Assembly (NCBI GenBank): GCA_033032175.1
Contig: CM065304.1
Location: 3,782,001 to 3,846,000, forward strand
Length of the DNA stretch: 64,000 nucleotides
Origin: Saturnia japonica
Taxonomy: Eukaryota > Arthropoda > Insecta > Lepidoptera > Saturniidae
Direction of reading: 5' to 3'
In this document: piece by piece, positions 45,751-58,491 of the stretch
Position numbering within the stretch: position 1 is the stretch's first letter
How the letters are laid out: every line of letters starts with the position of its first letter
Made by a program: the position numbers and the translations under genes
The notes under the pieces: model-generated
Told to the model about the DNA's origin: nothing
Seen by the model: the letters and a program-made list of their open reading frames with translations, nothing else
Databases searched by the model: none

Positions 45751-48700
45751 ATAAAGGGTTTACGAATATTGTATGACGAGTCAAATTACATGAAAAGTTT
45801 AATATTATTCAGAAATTGTGGACAGCGTGTGTTACTTGACCGTCACATCTGTAGATACACCGCGCAGACACCTTGTATGTTAGAATATACAAATTCATCT
45901 GAATGGTAAGTGTAAAGTTGTTTATTATTCTCTTAAGCCTCTTCTATATTTCATGCCACCTTTTAATAAACTTCTGCAATATATAAATTAACGTTCCAGT
46001 AAGAATAAGAAAAAGAATAAGTTAAAAAATGGACATTGCAAATTTTATATTTATCTCTTATGGTTTATTCAGCGTAAGAATTTTAAGCGCCCGAATTGAT
46101 TCACCATAACCAGATTGTTTGTTTGGGCGGAACTCTATTATTTTATTAAAATAAAAGTAGTTTAAGTTACTCCTTATAACATCACCTATCTACTTGTGAA
46201 AATCCCGTCAAAATCGGTGCAACCATTTCGAAGATTACCCGGAATAAACAGATATACAGACAAAAATAAAAAAACTTGATTTTTTGTTATAAGTATCGTA
46301 TAACAGGCTATAACATTTGAACAGGTCAGTGAGGGGAACTCTGAAACTACAAGATATGTTGTAAAGAAAACTTCATTCATAAATTTAAATTTAATATCAG
46401 GCGAGACTGCGGTTAAATGTAAACCTAACTCAATGATAAAAAAATAATTTAGGCATATATTATAAAAAAATATTCAATTTTTATTTTCACATATTTCAGG
46501 GACCAGAATACTTCGATCCATACTGAACTCCGTCCATAAAACATAGAAACGTAACGTGGAACTTCAGAGACAGTACCGTCAATGTGCCGAGTTGAAAAAG
46601 AAAATGAAAAGTGGACATGGACACAGAATTTCTGACTAACTTACTAAGTATAAGCTAGATTCTAAGCAACAAAGAGTTTGGCAGATGTAACCGGAATACT
46701 TTTGAATCATTAAAATATTTCAAGCTACGTTATACAACCAAATAATTAGTTATACTAATATTATAAAGCTCAAAAGACTCTTTGTTTGAACACGTTAATC
46801 TCTGGAACTAAAAGTCACTTTTGAAAAATTATTTTCGTATATTACGTACTAACGATTCAACCCAACTTTGCACGGGTACAATTCACAAAATGATGTAATT
46901 TATGTTAAAAAAAATGTATGATTGATTTAAAGTATTGATAATAGTTACCAAAAGTAAGCTTAGCTCGCAACGTACAATTCATAGCCCTTAAGGGCTCGGA
47001 GCGCGTGGGGACAGAGTGCGCCGGCCAACCGATTCGCTGCAAATGATTTCTTAGGTTGCGTGTAATTTTAAATCCGTGATTTGTTCCAATGGTTTTCATT
47101 TAAATGATATAATTACAACAAAAAAGTAATAAATTTAATTGTGTAAAGGTCATTTTTTATCTACATTAAATGCTCAAGTTAATTAACATTTTTATCTGGA
47201 TAAAGATTAATACTAAATTGGAAAAAATATCGTCGCAAATAACTTATGTGGAACATAAAAATAGATAGACATATACCATCGTGGACTTTTCTGTAAGGTT
47301 TTTAAAGAACAATAATTCTTTAGAACATTATTTGATGTATCAAATAAGGTTTAGCCAGCGTAAGCCATGTAAGCTCCTGAAAATAATTTTTTTTATGACA
47401 TGATTACAAAACATTGAATTTTCACTAGTATATAAAAACTTAAGTAGAATGTATTGTATTGCAAACTTTCAGTAAAAATTTTCTAAATTACATTGAAAAT
47501 TGTATAAAGATCTGTTGCGTGGTTTAGAAGAAGTAAGCGGGCATACAAACAGACGAGGATAGAGAATTTATACTATGTTCGGTTACTTATTGAGGATGGT
47601 TATATAAATTCAAGTTACGACGCTAAGTAATCAATCAAAGTAATCTGGCAAGCTATAGACAAGTACTGGAAGTGAGAAAAAGGAATGCTAGACGGGTGTG
47701 TTGATGGCAGCCCACTGGAGAGTTGGTGAAATAAATTAACACGTAAAACCGTGGATCATAGCTCGTTATAATTAACATTTGCGGTTTCGAATATAGCGAG
47801 GATTGCGGAGTGCGCTAGCAGATCATGTTATTTCTATATTAATGTTTTGTACGTTTATCTATTTACGAAGTTCATAATTTTTTATAAGTTAACAATTGAT
47901 TGTAATGGTATTAGATGTTGTCACAATTTAGTCAAAAATCATAACACGCTAAGTCTATAAAGGGTTGATTCAGAATTCGCCATTTGAAACAGAATTGTGT
48001 ACGTATAATTAATCGTAACCTAATTAGTTAACCTCTTAGAATTAAACTTACTATTATCTACTATTTTCATCACGATATTTTCCTCCTTCGTATCATGGCC
48101 AATTTATATATAATTTTGTTTCATAATTTCGACGTTTGTGGTTAAGTTAGAAACAAAACTCTAATATTTTTATGTGCCTGATGGTAGGAATAATACAATC
48201 CAAGAATATTGGTAATCATCGTGAGTTCACAAATCCATCGCCAGTCGCCGCTATCATGCAGGCCAGAGTAAATAGAATCTTCGTATGTGCTGTCTGATTC
48301 CTGAATCTCTGAAGACGGATGGTGGTCGTGAATCGCGCTATCCTACCAACTTGCAAAAAAGATCTACAGAAAAAGCTTGAGTTTATTAAATCGAAATTAT
48401 GTACCCTGATGAAGATATATATACTGAGAAATATTTATGTACTTATTTTCTGAGTTCATATTTTAAATAAATAAAAAAACAAAGAGTGAAAATCATCTAT
48501 CCTAAGAATAGTGAAGCCTAAATTAACTATTTGTTAACAACCTATTACCAACTAAGTGGAAAATTCGTGATTTTTCTATTTTGTATTAACTATACTCGCC
48601 AAAACTCATTTTTATCTTATAAATACGGAGATTTAAATTGCGTTGATGTCTTTCGTACTGTCATTATCACCAGTATTCCGTATTATATCTTTAGCGAAAA

Positions 48701-49104
48701 TAATATTTATGCTGATATCCTTAGATTTTCTTTAATTTTATCGGTTCGTATCAGAGTTATACTGGATAACTGTGGAACTATCTTCTAGCTGCTGGACAGA
48801 TAGAAACAGAATAAGTAATAACGAGGATGTCGAAACGTGGATTAATGAAATATTTCTATCGTGGTTAAACTTAAAAAACTTATGTTATTTTATATCAATA
48901 ATGGATAGTATAGGCTATAAGAAATAAAAATTGCTAGGAAACGAAGTGTCTAAAATTAAAAGAAAATGCTGTATTTAAATATTTTATACAATTACAGATA
49001 TTTTGTTACCAATAATAATTATTATTTCTTCATTATTATTATTATTTAGTATTAATAATTGTTATTATCAGTTAATATAAAAATATTATTATTTTTTTAG
49101 AACT
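45751..49104. other. Long non-coding stretch with repeat fragments
   Basis: No gene recognised in 3.3 kb. About 46187-46270 (minus strand) matches the Helitron-like repeat body at 51290-51350 (CACCGATTTTGACGGGA). About 46745-46875 resembles the start of another non-autonomous repeat (ATACTAATATTATAAAG). The rest is AT-rich. Confidence 0.5.
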
Positions 49105-49165
49105 GACTATAATGTTAGGGGCCCTGGAGCCGCTGCGGCTTTTACAGCTTCACCGGACTTGGGAA
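49105..49165 (+). repeat. Dispersed GC-rich repeat motif, copy 3 of 3
   Basis: GGGGCCCTGGAGCCGCTGCG then GGCTTTTACAGCTTCACCGG, matching 6303-6372 and the minus strand of 15445-15515. It starts a GC-richer patch reaching about 49380 with an unremarkable 90-codon open frame (49112-49384) that I do not recognise. Confidence 0.7.
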
Positions 49166-51169
49166 GACAGAGTTCCTTCGGAGCGATGTTTATATAATGG
49201 TAGCCATACACTTAACGATGTGCATGCGCAAGTTACTTGCACAAACAAACGTCATTTCCAAGTTACCAGACATGGCCGTGATTGCTCAAGTACGCTGAAC
49301 AAATACCATATCTATGAAAGTGATCGTCCCGAAATGCGGGAGCCCAGGATTGAATTTGATAAATCACGAGATTTACGGAAATAGGAAAAAAAAAAAATTT
49401 ATAATAATTTTTTCGTACGACGAAACGCTTGATAATTTTTGCCAGCTTTATATCCTGTTTGCGTTTGCGCCGTCTAGTCGCGGAGACGAAACATTGGATA
49501 CGTTATTATTTCTTAGATTTTATTATCGATATAGAAATAAGACATAGGTAAAGTGTCTAACTGTTTTAAACCATATTTGATCATTTTAATTTAATAGGGT
49601 GAATATCTACTAATATATCTGTAGACTAGAGTAACGTGCTTGTTGCGGGAACTTAACTTCTGATTAAGTTTTATTTTGTTTTTGAAGTTTTATATATTAA
49701 TTTGAAGTATTATAGAAATGGTTGGATTTTGTTTAATTTACTTTCTCTGACAATACTTAAAATGTAATCATATTTGGTCATTTTAATTTAACGATTTATA
49801 ATGGATCTGTATAGAAGAACAATGTATGTTATTACGGAAATTTAGTGTACTTAAGTCTAATTAACTTGATATTTATTTTTGGTGTTAAATGTCATAGACA
49901 TTTTGTTTTTTTATCTTAAGAGATTCAAATTGATTTTTTTTTAAAATTTAATTTCTTACTTTTTGTTACTGATTATTTTTTAACGTTTTATTATTTTGTG
50001 AATAAAAAAATCATTAAAAGACAGGTTTTTATAAAGTACTCTAACTTTTCATTACCTGTCTACAATCCTGAGATTATCCCGGGATTATCTGTAGACAATC
50101 CAGAAATCCCGGGACTACAAAAAGGGACCGAGATTGAATCCTCAATGTACAGTCCGCAAACAACGGCGACCGTCGGTGACACAAATTTTATCGGCAGTCA
50201 GAGATGTCGTGCCGGCCTTCTGAAATGCTTCTTTCAAGTGATCACTGCAGCCTGTAGATATTTAAACTCAACCTCAAAAAGCACCGCAACCTTAGCTGGG
50301 ACTAGTGAATAAGTAAGCAGGACTAAGTTGGAACGCCTCTCGCTATTTTATCTATCTGTATGTGCAATTCAAATGTTGCAATAGATTTTAAATTAACATT
50401 TCGATCAGTTCGAGACTTGAAACTTGAAATATAGCTCACAACTAGATGAAAATACAATTGTTCGTCTGTCTGTTCACTACAACTAACTAACAACCCTTAA
50501 TCACATCACTTACTTACTTTAGGGGAATCACCCAAAAGGGTTGTTTTTTTAAATCCTGAATTGGTAAGGGATTTGGTGAAATCTCCGTTTTGTCATCTTC
50601 CTGTAATATATTTTGTGAATATTGAATGAATTCTGATACTAAAAAGTATAACATATAATTTTATTAAAAAATGTCTAAAAAATCAAGCTTTTATTTATAA
50701 ATTCTCGTACGAAATAACAATTTTTAATGAATAAAATTATAGGAGAAAGGTATCTTTGATCAGAGTCGCAAGTAGTAGGTATATACTATATGATATTTAT
50801 ATAAACTTAAAACTTTTAGAAATTTTAATACTTCAATAATAATTTATAAATAAAAGCTTGTTTAAAAAAAGTTTTTATGAAAATCTATTTAATATTTTTG
50901 CAAAAGCAAACAACAACCACGGCATTAGACAATATAATTTTTGGGTTGAAACTGACATATAAAATAATTTAGACACTTTCAACCTTCCATGAAAGTATCA
51001 AAGTTATAAAACAGTAGAATTATTTTATCCTATAAATGTATTAAAATCTTCAGCACACAAATAATTTAGTAGTTTGTGATGAACATGGCAATAATAAAAA
51101 ATATAAACTCAATTTCAGTTCTTATTACAATATACTTTATTACATTATATAAACACAAACAAAAAAGTA
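49166..51169. other. Mostly non-coding; one unrecognised open frame at 49998-50312
   Basis: The 104-codon frame at 49998-50312 contains NPEIPGLQKG and a Cys/Ser/Thr-rich tail (GSQRCRAGLLKCFFQ). Its 3' half (50040-50310) is GC-richer than the AT-rich surroundings, so it may be an old gene or transposon fragment. No family, promoter or splice signal was recognised. The rest is AT-rich. Confidence 0.3.
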
Positions 51170-51706
51170 TTATTTATCTTCTATAAAATTGAAGTGTCTG
51201 TTTGTAATGTCAAAATAACAGCTTTTTACTAAATGCATATGAAATTATATACGATACACATAACAAAAAGTCCATTTTTAAATTTTTTGTATGTCTGTCT
51301 CTTTGTTCTGGGTAATCTCCGAAACGGTTGGACCGATTTTGACGGGACTTTCACTGATAGATAGCTTATGATATAGGAAATAACTTATGCTTATTCTATA
51401 TTAGAAAAATAATTAGGGTTCCTCACAAATAAAAAAAAACTGGTCATGATGAATCAAATCGGGCACTTTAATGGCTTATGCTGAGTAAACCATAAGAGAT
51501 ATAGCCAATTAATGTACTACATAATTATGGGCATTAAAAAGACCTACACAAAAGTTTCGGAGAATATAGACGTATATCCTAAGTAACACCTACAATAAGC
51601 ATTTTTGTCTTTAAAATAGCCGGGAGCTGGGGAGCAAAATTCACGCGGAAATTCGGTAATCCACGTGAGCGAAGCCACGAGCACAGCTATAAATAACATG
51701 CTGTTT
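51170..51706 (+). repeat. Helitron-like non-autonomous repeat
   Basis: Starts near AATTGAAGTGTCTGTTTG, continues through TCTTTGTTCTGGGTAATCTC, CGGTTGGACCGATTTTGACG and AATAAGCATTTTTGTC, and ends TAATCCACGTGAGCGAAGCC then GAGCACAGCTAT. Pieces recur at 5668-5741, 46187-46270 and 16524-16632, defining one family of about 540 bp. Assignment to Helitrons is inferred from the hairpin plus CTAGT-type end of sister copies. Confidence 0.6.
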
Positions 51707-51984
51707 CCGGTTTTTTTATTTTATTTTAACCTTTGGCCTTCGCCCTCGCCGTTATTTTCATAAATATTATGTTATACTAATTTGTGTTTAGTTTTAGGTT
51801 TGAGATGTATTCAAGGTTCTGGAAAGGGACGAGTTACGCATCACAATAAACAACTAGTAAATCACTCACCTGCGGTTTGCCGATCACATAGTAATTATAG
51901 CTTTGACTGAAGCTTAGACCACAAAGGATTTCAGGCTAATGCTTGAACGTAGATTCTAGGAAAAATGACATAAAATGAACAAGG

Positions 51985-52605
51985 CCAAACGTAGTTCATG
52001 TCGAAAGTTCAACTCCCGTACAGTTGTTATTGACTATATTTATCTCGGACAAACTATCCTGTTAGGTACATCCAACTTGGCTGGGCAGCTTTCGGGAAGC
52101 TACGTAACATTTTTTAGTCCAAGATGTGGCATCTTGTTTTAAGATCTTTAACCTGTATGTTACCAGTCGTGACATATGGTTCTGAGACATGGTCACTAAC
52201 GATGGGCCTCATATGAAAACTCCTGATCACTCAAAATAAAATAGAGCGTGCTATTCTCAGATCTCTGTGTGATCGAATCAGAAATAAAGAGATTCCTAGC
52301 AGAAACAAAGTCACCGATATAGTCCTCAAAATCGCTAGACATAAGTGGCAGTAGACGAAGCACATTGCTCGTAGAACGAATGACCGATGTGTGCCGAAGA
52401 GTTCTCAGGTAGCGATCAAATATCGGAAGATACTTGCAGGTACCCCTTCGATGTGAGTAGCGCAGGATCGGTTGTTGTGATGACTTTAAGAGGAGGCATA
52501 ATATGTCTATCAGTGAACGTCTTACGGCTGAATGGGTGGATGGAATATTTGATTAAACATCTATATAATGTACTTTTGTATTTTATACTATTAAAAATAA
52601 AGTAA
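51985..52605 (+). pseudogene. RTE-like LINE reverse transcriptase C-terminal remnant
   Basis: In broken frames it reads DYIYLGQTI, WAAFGKLRNIF, LPVVTYGSETWSLTMGLI, DRIRNKEIPSRNKVTDI, HIARRTNDRC and VAQDR, then TSYG. This order is the thumb and C-terminal tail of RTE-type non-LTR elements. Multiple stops and frameshifts show long decay; the catalytic domain lies further upstream and is missing. Confidence 0.8.
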
Positions 52606-53060
52606 CTATAGAGCAAATGATAGTTTAATTGATATATGAAAGCAATGTTCACATTTCCATAATCATTATCACATCACCGTATGCACAAATTAGTAATGGT
52701 ATATACGGTAATGTAAACCAAGGTTATGTGATTTTATTGTTTTTAATTATAACTAAATTATGAAACAAGTTTTACAATATAAGTAATTTTTATAACAGTA
52801 AATCTTTTCTAGAATATAAAAAAAAATTAAGATTGCACATTTCTGTACAGAGTAATTAATGTCCAATGAATGTAAACGATTCTCTACACAAAGTACTTTT
52901 TTAATACTATTAACTGTCATATCTTTTAGAATCATTAACTAAGCGAGTCGAGTTTACTAAGTAAAATATTCATGGATAGCTATATTTTTATATACTTAGT
53001 CTTATTTTAATGGTAAACTATGTAAAATTTTACTATATAAAAATTTATACTAAATAAAAG
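52606..53060. other. AT-rich stretch, no gene seen
   Basis: Ends with CTAAATAAAAG at the left edge of the second 4.8-kb repeat, a possible target-site remnant. Confidence 0.5.
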
Positions 53061-56000
53061 CACTCGTTATTTTGACAATAATCAAGAAAATTAATACTCA
53101 CCCATTCAGTGTAACACAACATGATTATGTGAATAGGGGATTTGGCATTTTTTTTCAGGCATTTTCCTTTTTATTCAGTACCAAAAGAAGAAGACATAAC
53201 CTTCTCTCTAAAAAAAATCAGCATCATAAGTTTCATTTTACATACGTTCTCTTCGATGTAAAATAGTTTCGCCACAATTTTGGAGAATTTGCTTGGCATA
53301 TCAATCCGAGGGCCATAGGGTCGAGCCTTGTAACACAATCGACTGACAGTGAGGAAACCACATCTGGAAAAACTCGATCACTTAACAAAAATTCTCTTGA
53401 GTTTAACCCGAAGTATGAAAATACAGAAAAATTGATTTCTTCATGCGCATTCGTGAAAGTGAAATGCATACTTTCACACAAGAAAGAATTTTGTTCAGTA
53501 ATTGGACGACAATAGATTCATTATTATTATTTAAAACTAGCTCCTGCTAGCGACTTAGTCTGCATGAACTTCAGAATAGGGGACAAAGACAAATGAAAAC
53601 ATGTTATTTATCAGGATAAAAAAAATTACAAGTTGCACTCCTGGTATGCCGTTAGAAGTGAAAACTTAGTTATTGAGTTATAAATTACATTTTAATTATG
53701 AATTGTATTTTATTCATTATTAGAAACTTTAAAACACATTTATTATTCTTTTATGAAAGACACGTTCGCGGTCTGCTATAATGTACATGCATATATGCAC
53801 ACACTATAGCTGCGTCTCGTAAAGGTGCCGCGAGTCCAGAGATTTTATCTCATCTAAAAATATGCCTACCGCGCTAAAAGAAGTTTTCACTTCAAAAATA
53901 TCTTTTAATTATGGTTATAAACCCTCTATGTGCGAAATTTAGAACATACATAATTTACATAGTTTGATCATTTCTGTTATATTATAGTTAACATCAAGAT
54001 ACCAATTGGATCTCTAACATAGTAATTACGATGAAAGGTATACAGGTGGGTTTACATCTGTAAAACTCTGCGGCTTTTAGAGTAATATTTCCAAGCATTC
54101 TGATCATGGCCTACGATAAGCGATAAAAAAGTTACACATTTTATCACAAAAATATGTGAAACAATATTTTTTTAAATTGCAAAAACATTGCTTTTGCTAT
54201 TTTGTTTTATATTTTTATTAAAGTATAATATACAATGGTAATAAAAATTGTTGTGAAATGATTGGATGAATGGGTAATAATTATTATCAACTAGGCTTTT
54301 TTTCTCGACTTCTTTTGTGTGTTTTTAGCACCATGTCCTTCTCCAGACCCCGGGCTCTATCAAATTTCATTGCGATCGTTTCAGAGGCTTAGTCATGAAA
54401 AGGCAATAAATAGACAAACAGACCGAGTTACATTCGCGAATGTACAACAAATTTTTTTCATTGGAAAAGGAACGAGGTTTCTTGGAGTTCGTATTTTTAT
54501 GCTTTTATCTACTTTTCAGTTTTGTTAATGCAGCAATACCAATGCTTCATAAAGTGTGTGTTGCATGAAATAAGAACGTTTAGATGACGTCAATAGTCCT
54601 TGATTACAACAAGTATCATGACATCATAGTACACAGAACACGAACAAGCAAGATAACGTGTTTACTTATTGATTGCTACGCCGCGCCGTAGCAACGTCTA
54701 CGTCGCGTCGCGTCGCGTGGATCGAATGCTACGGAGCCCCACAATAACCGTATTACGCTTAGCTTGTATTTAATATCTACATACAACGGTATGGTTCCGT
54801 AACTAACTCATATAAATATTAAAATACAATAACATACATAAAATCGTACACAAACTTAAATATTACATATTATAATATTTTATATTCTAAATACACATTA
54901 AAAACCATTACTGATTTTATATTGTACGCATCGTTTAAGAATAGATTTTTCGATGCTTGTATGGGGAAAACAATAAATTGTGCTTACTTATATACGCAAA
55001 TGAGAACCTGTATTGCTTTGACATAAGAAAACAGAATTTAATCCAGCACCAACAATATGATGATATAGTTAGCAATCATTTATCTGGCTTTTGTTCAGTT
55101 TCTGTAAAAATAAATGAACGTTGTATAAATGAATTTTATTATAATTTGATTAAAGTTGTATTATTTACACTGTTATATTATTTTTACAGAATAAAGAAAA
55201 ATGTCAGTAAAATGAATTTACATTATTATGATCGATATATAACTTCATACTGTCGCAGTTCTGTGACACGATGCGCGCGCGCAGCTCTCAACTTTACCCT
55301 GAGTTACTAAACACGAGAAAACTGAGTAACACATCAGTAACAACTAACTAACTTCAATCAAGACTTCAAGGTTGTGTATTAAAGCTTAAACAATAGAAAG
55401 CACCAGTCTTCACTAAGGAAATTTCGCCCTACACTTAGTAAACGAGGGTCGATTGATAGAATTTTAGTTAATTATTGACTTGCACTACTGTCGTGTAGGC
55501 ACTGTGCGCGTAGCACTGGCTTATTACAAATGACGAGGTCATTTTGAATGAACAGGGAGAGCGGAAACTCACTCCCTGCCATCTGGCCTGAGTGTTAAGA
55601 AGTGAAATTGGCGGCAATGAGGGGAAGCAGGGAAGACAGAGAGGACAGCTTCCAACTCTTACACCGATCACCTGACCGAAGTTATAAAGAAAGAAATTGA
55701 ATTGATATTTGAAATTTGGACGTTATTAAGCTTATAAAAACAAAATTTCTTGATAAAGTTTAGATACGGCACTCGTTGGACGCCGTTATGGCACACATTC
55801 GTTTCGCTCATTTGGCTCGTGCCTTTAGATATAGTAAGATAATAACATGATCGTCGGTCCGCTCCCTTTCCTCCCTCCCCATATTTGCTTTTAAATGACT
55901 AAACTTTGGGTAAAACTTTAGGATGATCTTTACTAAGGAAATCTACAATTTCAATTAACAAACAAAATTTGAAAATTAGGTACCTACTTAATTATTATAG

Positions 56001-57855
56001 GTTGAGTCTCTCTCAACTGCAACTCAGCTGAAATACATACTACACTAACGGAGCTTCACGTAGAGAATTGTTTTAATTTCAGAGTTTGTGTATCGACATA
56101 GTCCCTGGACATAAATGTTAGTTACGATGACAGAGAAAATAGACTCTGAATTTTTCGTTTGGTTTCCAGTTATTTATTTATTTTGGTAATAAAACATTTT
56201 TGTTAGAGCTTTTTAAATTAATTTTCCTCAATAACTGTGTATTACCTTTTAATCAGAGTGGTAGTATTTAGATTGAAGATTAATTATGAACTTTAACGTT
56301 CTTTAAAACCGAACTCATGAGTTTTGCCGTGAGTTTGAGTTTATTGAGTCATGAGTGCCATGGCAAATGATACTAAATCCAATTGAAGCTTAATAATGTG
56401 CATACTATATATTCGTTACAAATAGCAATACTTACACCCTTTTGCAGGGCTCACGATAATTGTGACCGACTGGATCGCGACCGCCATACACTAGTTGTGA
56501 CACTCATCTCTCTACTTGAGGCAGCCTGACCCGTGAAACACCTTACGGAACTTACGGAAAATCGCAGCCAAATTAACTTGTGTCGTGTTCTTGCAGTTGG
56601 TAGGGTTTCCACAGCTCTTTGGGAAAGGGCGATTCAAGATCGGTAACACGTTAGAGGTAACTCTAATGTTACAAGCGTCCATAGACTATAGTAGTAGCTT
56701 ACCATCGGACGGGCTGTATGCTTGTTTAAAAAAAGGTTTATAAAAAAAATTGTATATCAAATTTTCTTTGATAAGACTCTTATAATGTTGTCGGCATCGT
56801 ATCTCGCATAATGCTGGAATGCTACGTTACCTTAGCCAGCATTCGGCGTACGATGTAAATCTAGCCAATTAGTTCTACTCGCCAACGTCTAGCATCTAGC
56901 AAACTCACCCCATTGTAATGCTTGATGAGGTAGGTAAGCTCTATGAAAGAATCACTGCAATCCACCTTATCAGAGCATATACCGTACGTGGATCCGAACC
57001 TGGCAGCGAACGTATTCAATTTGCATAAAGAGCGCTCTGTCATAGACTCTAGCACGCAAGTGAGGAGTCAAGCGGAGGGAGCCATGTCTCAGAGCAAGGT
57101 GGTGTTGGGTGTGTCGCTTGTCACTGTCAATAAGTCCAAAACCTTGCCCTGCACCTACATTAGGGAGGCACTCCGCTATAATGGAGTACTGAAGTACTTC
57201 GCTGCTGTAAGTATTGTCGAGACGTGTCTCAGTAAGAGGTGTATGATCTTTTCAAGTAAGAGAGGAACTGCCGGTGAGACATGTCATGCTATATTCCATA
57301 GTATTCAATCTCTGCCCTCCCCGGTGGGATATCATATGTTATTGGGTGTTGTGCTGTGCGCTCCTTCGTGGCCTTGGTTTCGCCCATTACGCTGAGTGCT
57401 AGGTATCCTGATAGTCTGCCAAGTACCTTTACCTTCGGGCTAACACAGGGGCTCTTGACACAACACATTGCGGCTATCTGATAAATAATACGTAACATAG
57501 ACTTGTCGTCTCTCACGCACGGGACTAGCTGCGCCGCTATCTCCGAACTCTTATTTCCATCCGTGGTTTAATCTATAGTCCAGTTCGCTATCTTTTCGCA
57601 GTCAACAAAACGGGTGCCGGAGGACACGCCATTGCGTCATTACCTCCAGCTACCGTTACGAGGCCTGCGAGTCAATATTCAGGCAGATGTGATAACCTGT
57701 TGAGAGTATGGACGCCTGCACTTAGTGCAATAGCAATGTTTCTGATATGCATTTCTGTTGTCTATTATTTGTTGGCTCTTTATTGTTCAAATGTCGTGCA
57801 ATTCAATATTATTAAAAATATGTAGGCGACCTAGCTGTGCTTGGTGTTATAAAAT
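53061..57855 (+). repeat. 4.8-kb non-coding repeat, copy 2
   Basis: Same content and orientation as 6513-11304. Differences include single-base changes, a 4-base duplication near 56036 (ATACATACTAC) and short indels. The nested MITE-like piece is present near 53.65-53.9 kb. The longest open frame (56943-57395, 150 codons) is broken in copy 1, so it is not a conserved coding sequence. The right edge reads GTTATAAAATAAATAA. Confidence 0.8.
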
Positions 57856-58294
57856 AAATAATCGTTTAAAAAAACTAAAAAAAACACGCTTTCATAAAAA
57901 ATCCAACTAAAAAACAGAAAATAACATTTAATAAATTTGATTAAGTACAGTGTAAAAAAAAAAATGAATGTACATTATTGTAAAAAAAGCGTGGGGTGTA
58001 TTCAAAGCGCTTTTTAAGATATTATATTATCGAAGTGATGATTCTTCTACTCATTATCTGTCAATAAAATGTTTATAATTATTGACACTATGCACCCCAC
58101 GTGCAGATTCACGTGATTCGAAGCAGTGTCTAAGTACGATCGCGTAAAATATTCAATTTACGATTCGACCAACGTACCAAGGGGATTTGTTATTTTTACG
58201 TAAGAATCGGGTTTAGAGGATTTGGGATTTATTAATGTTGATCTTTGACATATGTGCGAATGTAGCGTAGCTTATATGTCATGATAGAACGGAC
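57856..58294. other. Non-coding flank of the BEL element
   Basis: AT-rich with a short imperfect inverted repeat (GCGTGGGGTGTAT near 57988, ATGCACCCCACGTGC near 58089). The last five bases before the LTR (ATATG, 58295-58299) should be its target duplication; the matching copy is outside the window. Confidence 0.5.
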
Positions 58295-58299
58295 ATATG

Positions 58300-58452
58300 T
58301 GTTGTGAAATCCGAATGTATTCGTTTTTTGAAGTGGTTGCGTTGGCAACAGTTGTTGTTAGAAAAATAAAGAGAATTGAGAAACATGTGAATCCTCGTTA
58401 ATATTTTAATCCTTAATTTAAATAAATAGAACCGTAGCGTAATAATATTACA
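58300..58452 (+). repeat. 5' LTR of the BEL/Pao element
   Basis: Starts TGTTGTGAAATCCGAATG and ends AATAATATTACA; 153 bp, TG...CA. Confidence 0.9.
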
Positions 58453-58455
58453 TTG

Positions 58456-58468
58456 TGGCGACCGTGAC
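58456..58468 (+). other. Primer-binding site of the BEL/Pao element
   Basis: TGGCGACCGTGAC lies three bases after the 5' LTR. The TGG start matches a tRNA CCA end; the tRNA is probably for arginine, but this is from memory. Confidence 0.7.
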
Positions 58469-58491
58469 TGTGGTAATTTACGATACTAAAT

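Noticed and set aside
49998..50312. 104-codon frame as a real protein-coding gene
   Set aside because: No homologous family, signal or splice context recognised; kept only as an unexplained GC-richer open frame.
56943..57395. 150-codon frame in the second 4.8-kb repeat as a gene
   Set aside because: In the first copy the corresponding stretch has a stop in the middle, and no domain is recognisable.
57988..58103. GCGTGGGGTG / CACCCCACGTGC inverted repeat as a transposon end
   Set aside because: Too short and imperfect, no target duplication or second copy in the window.
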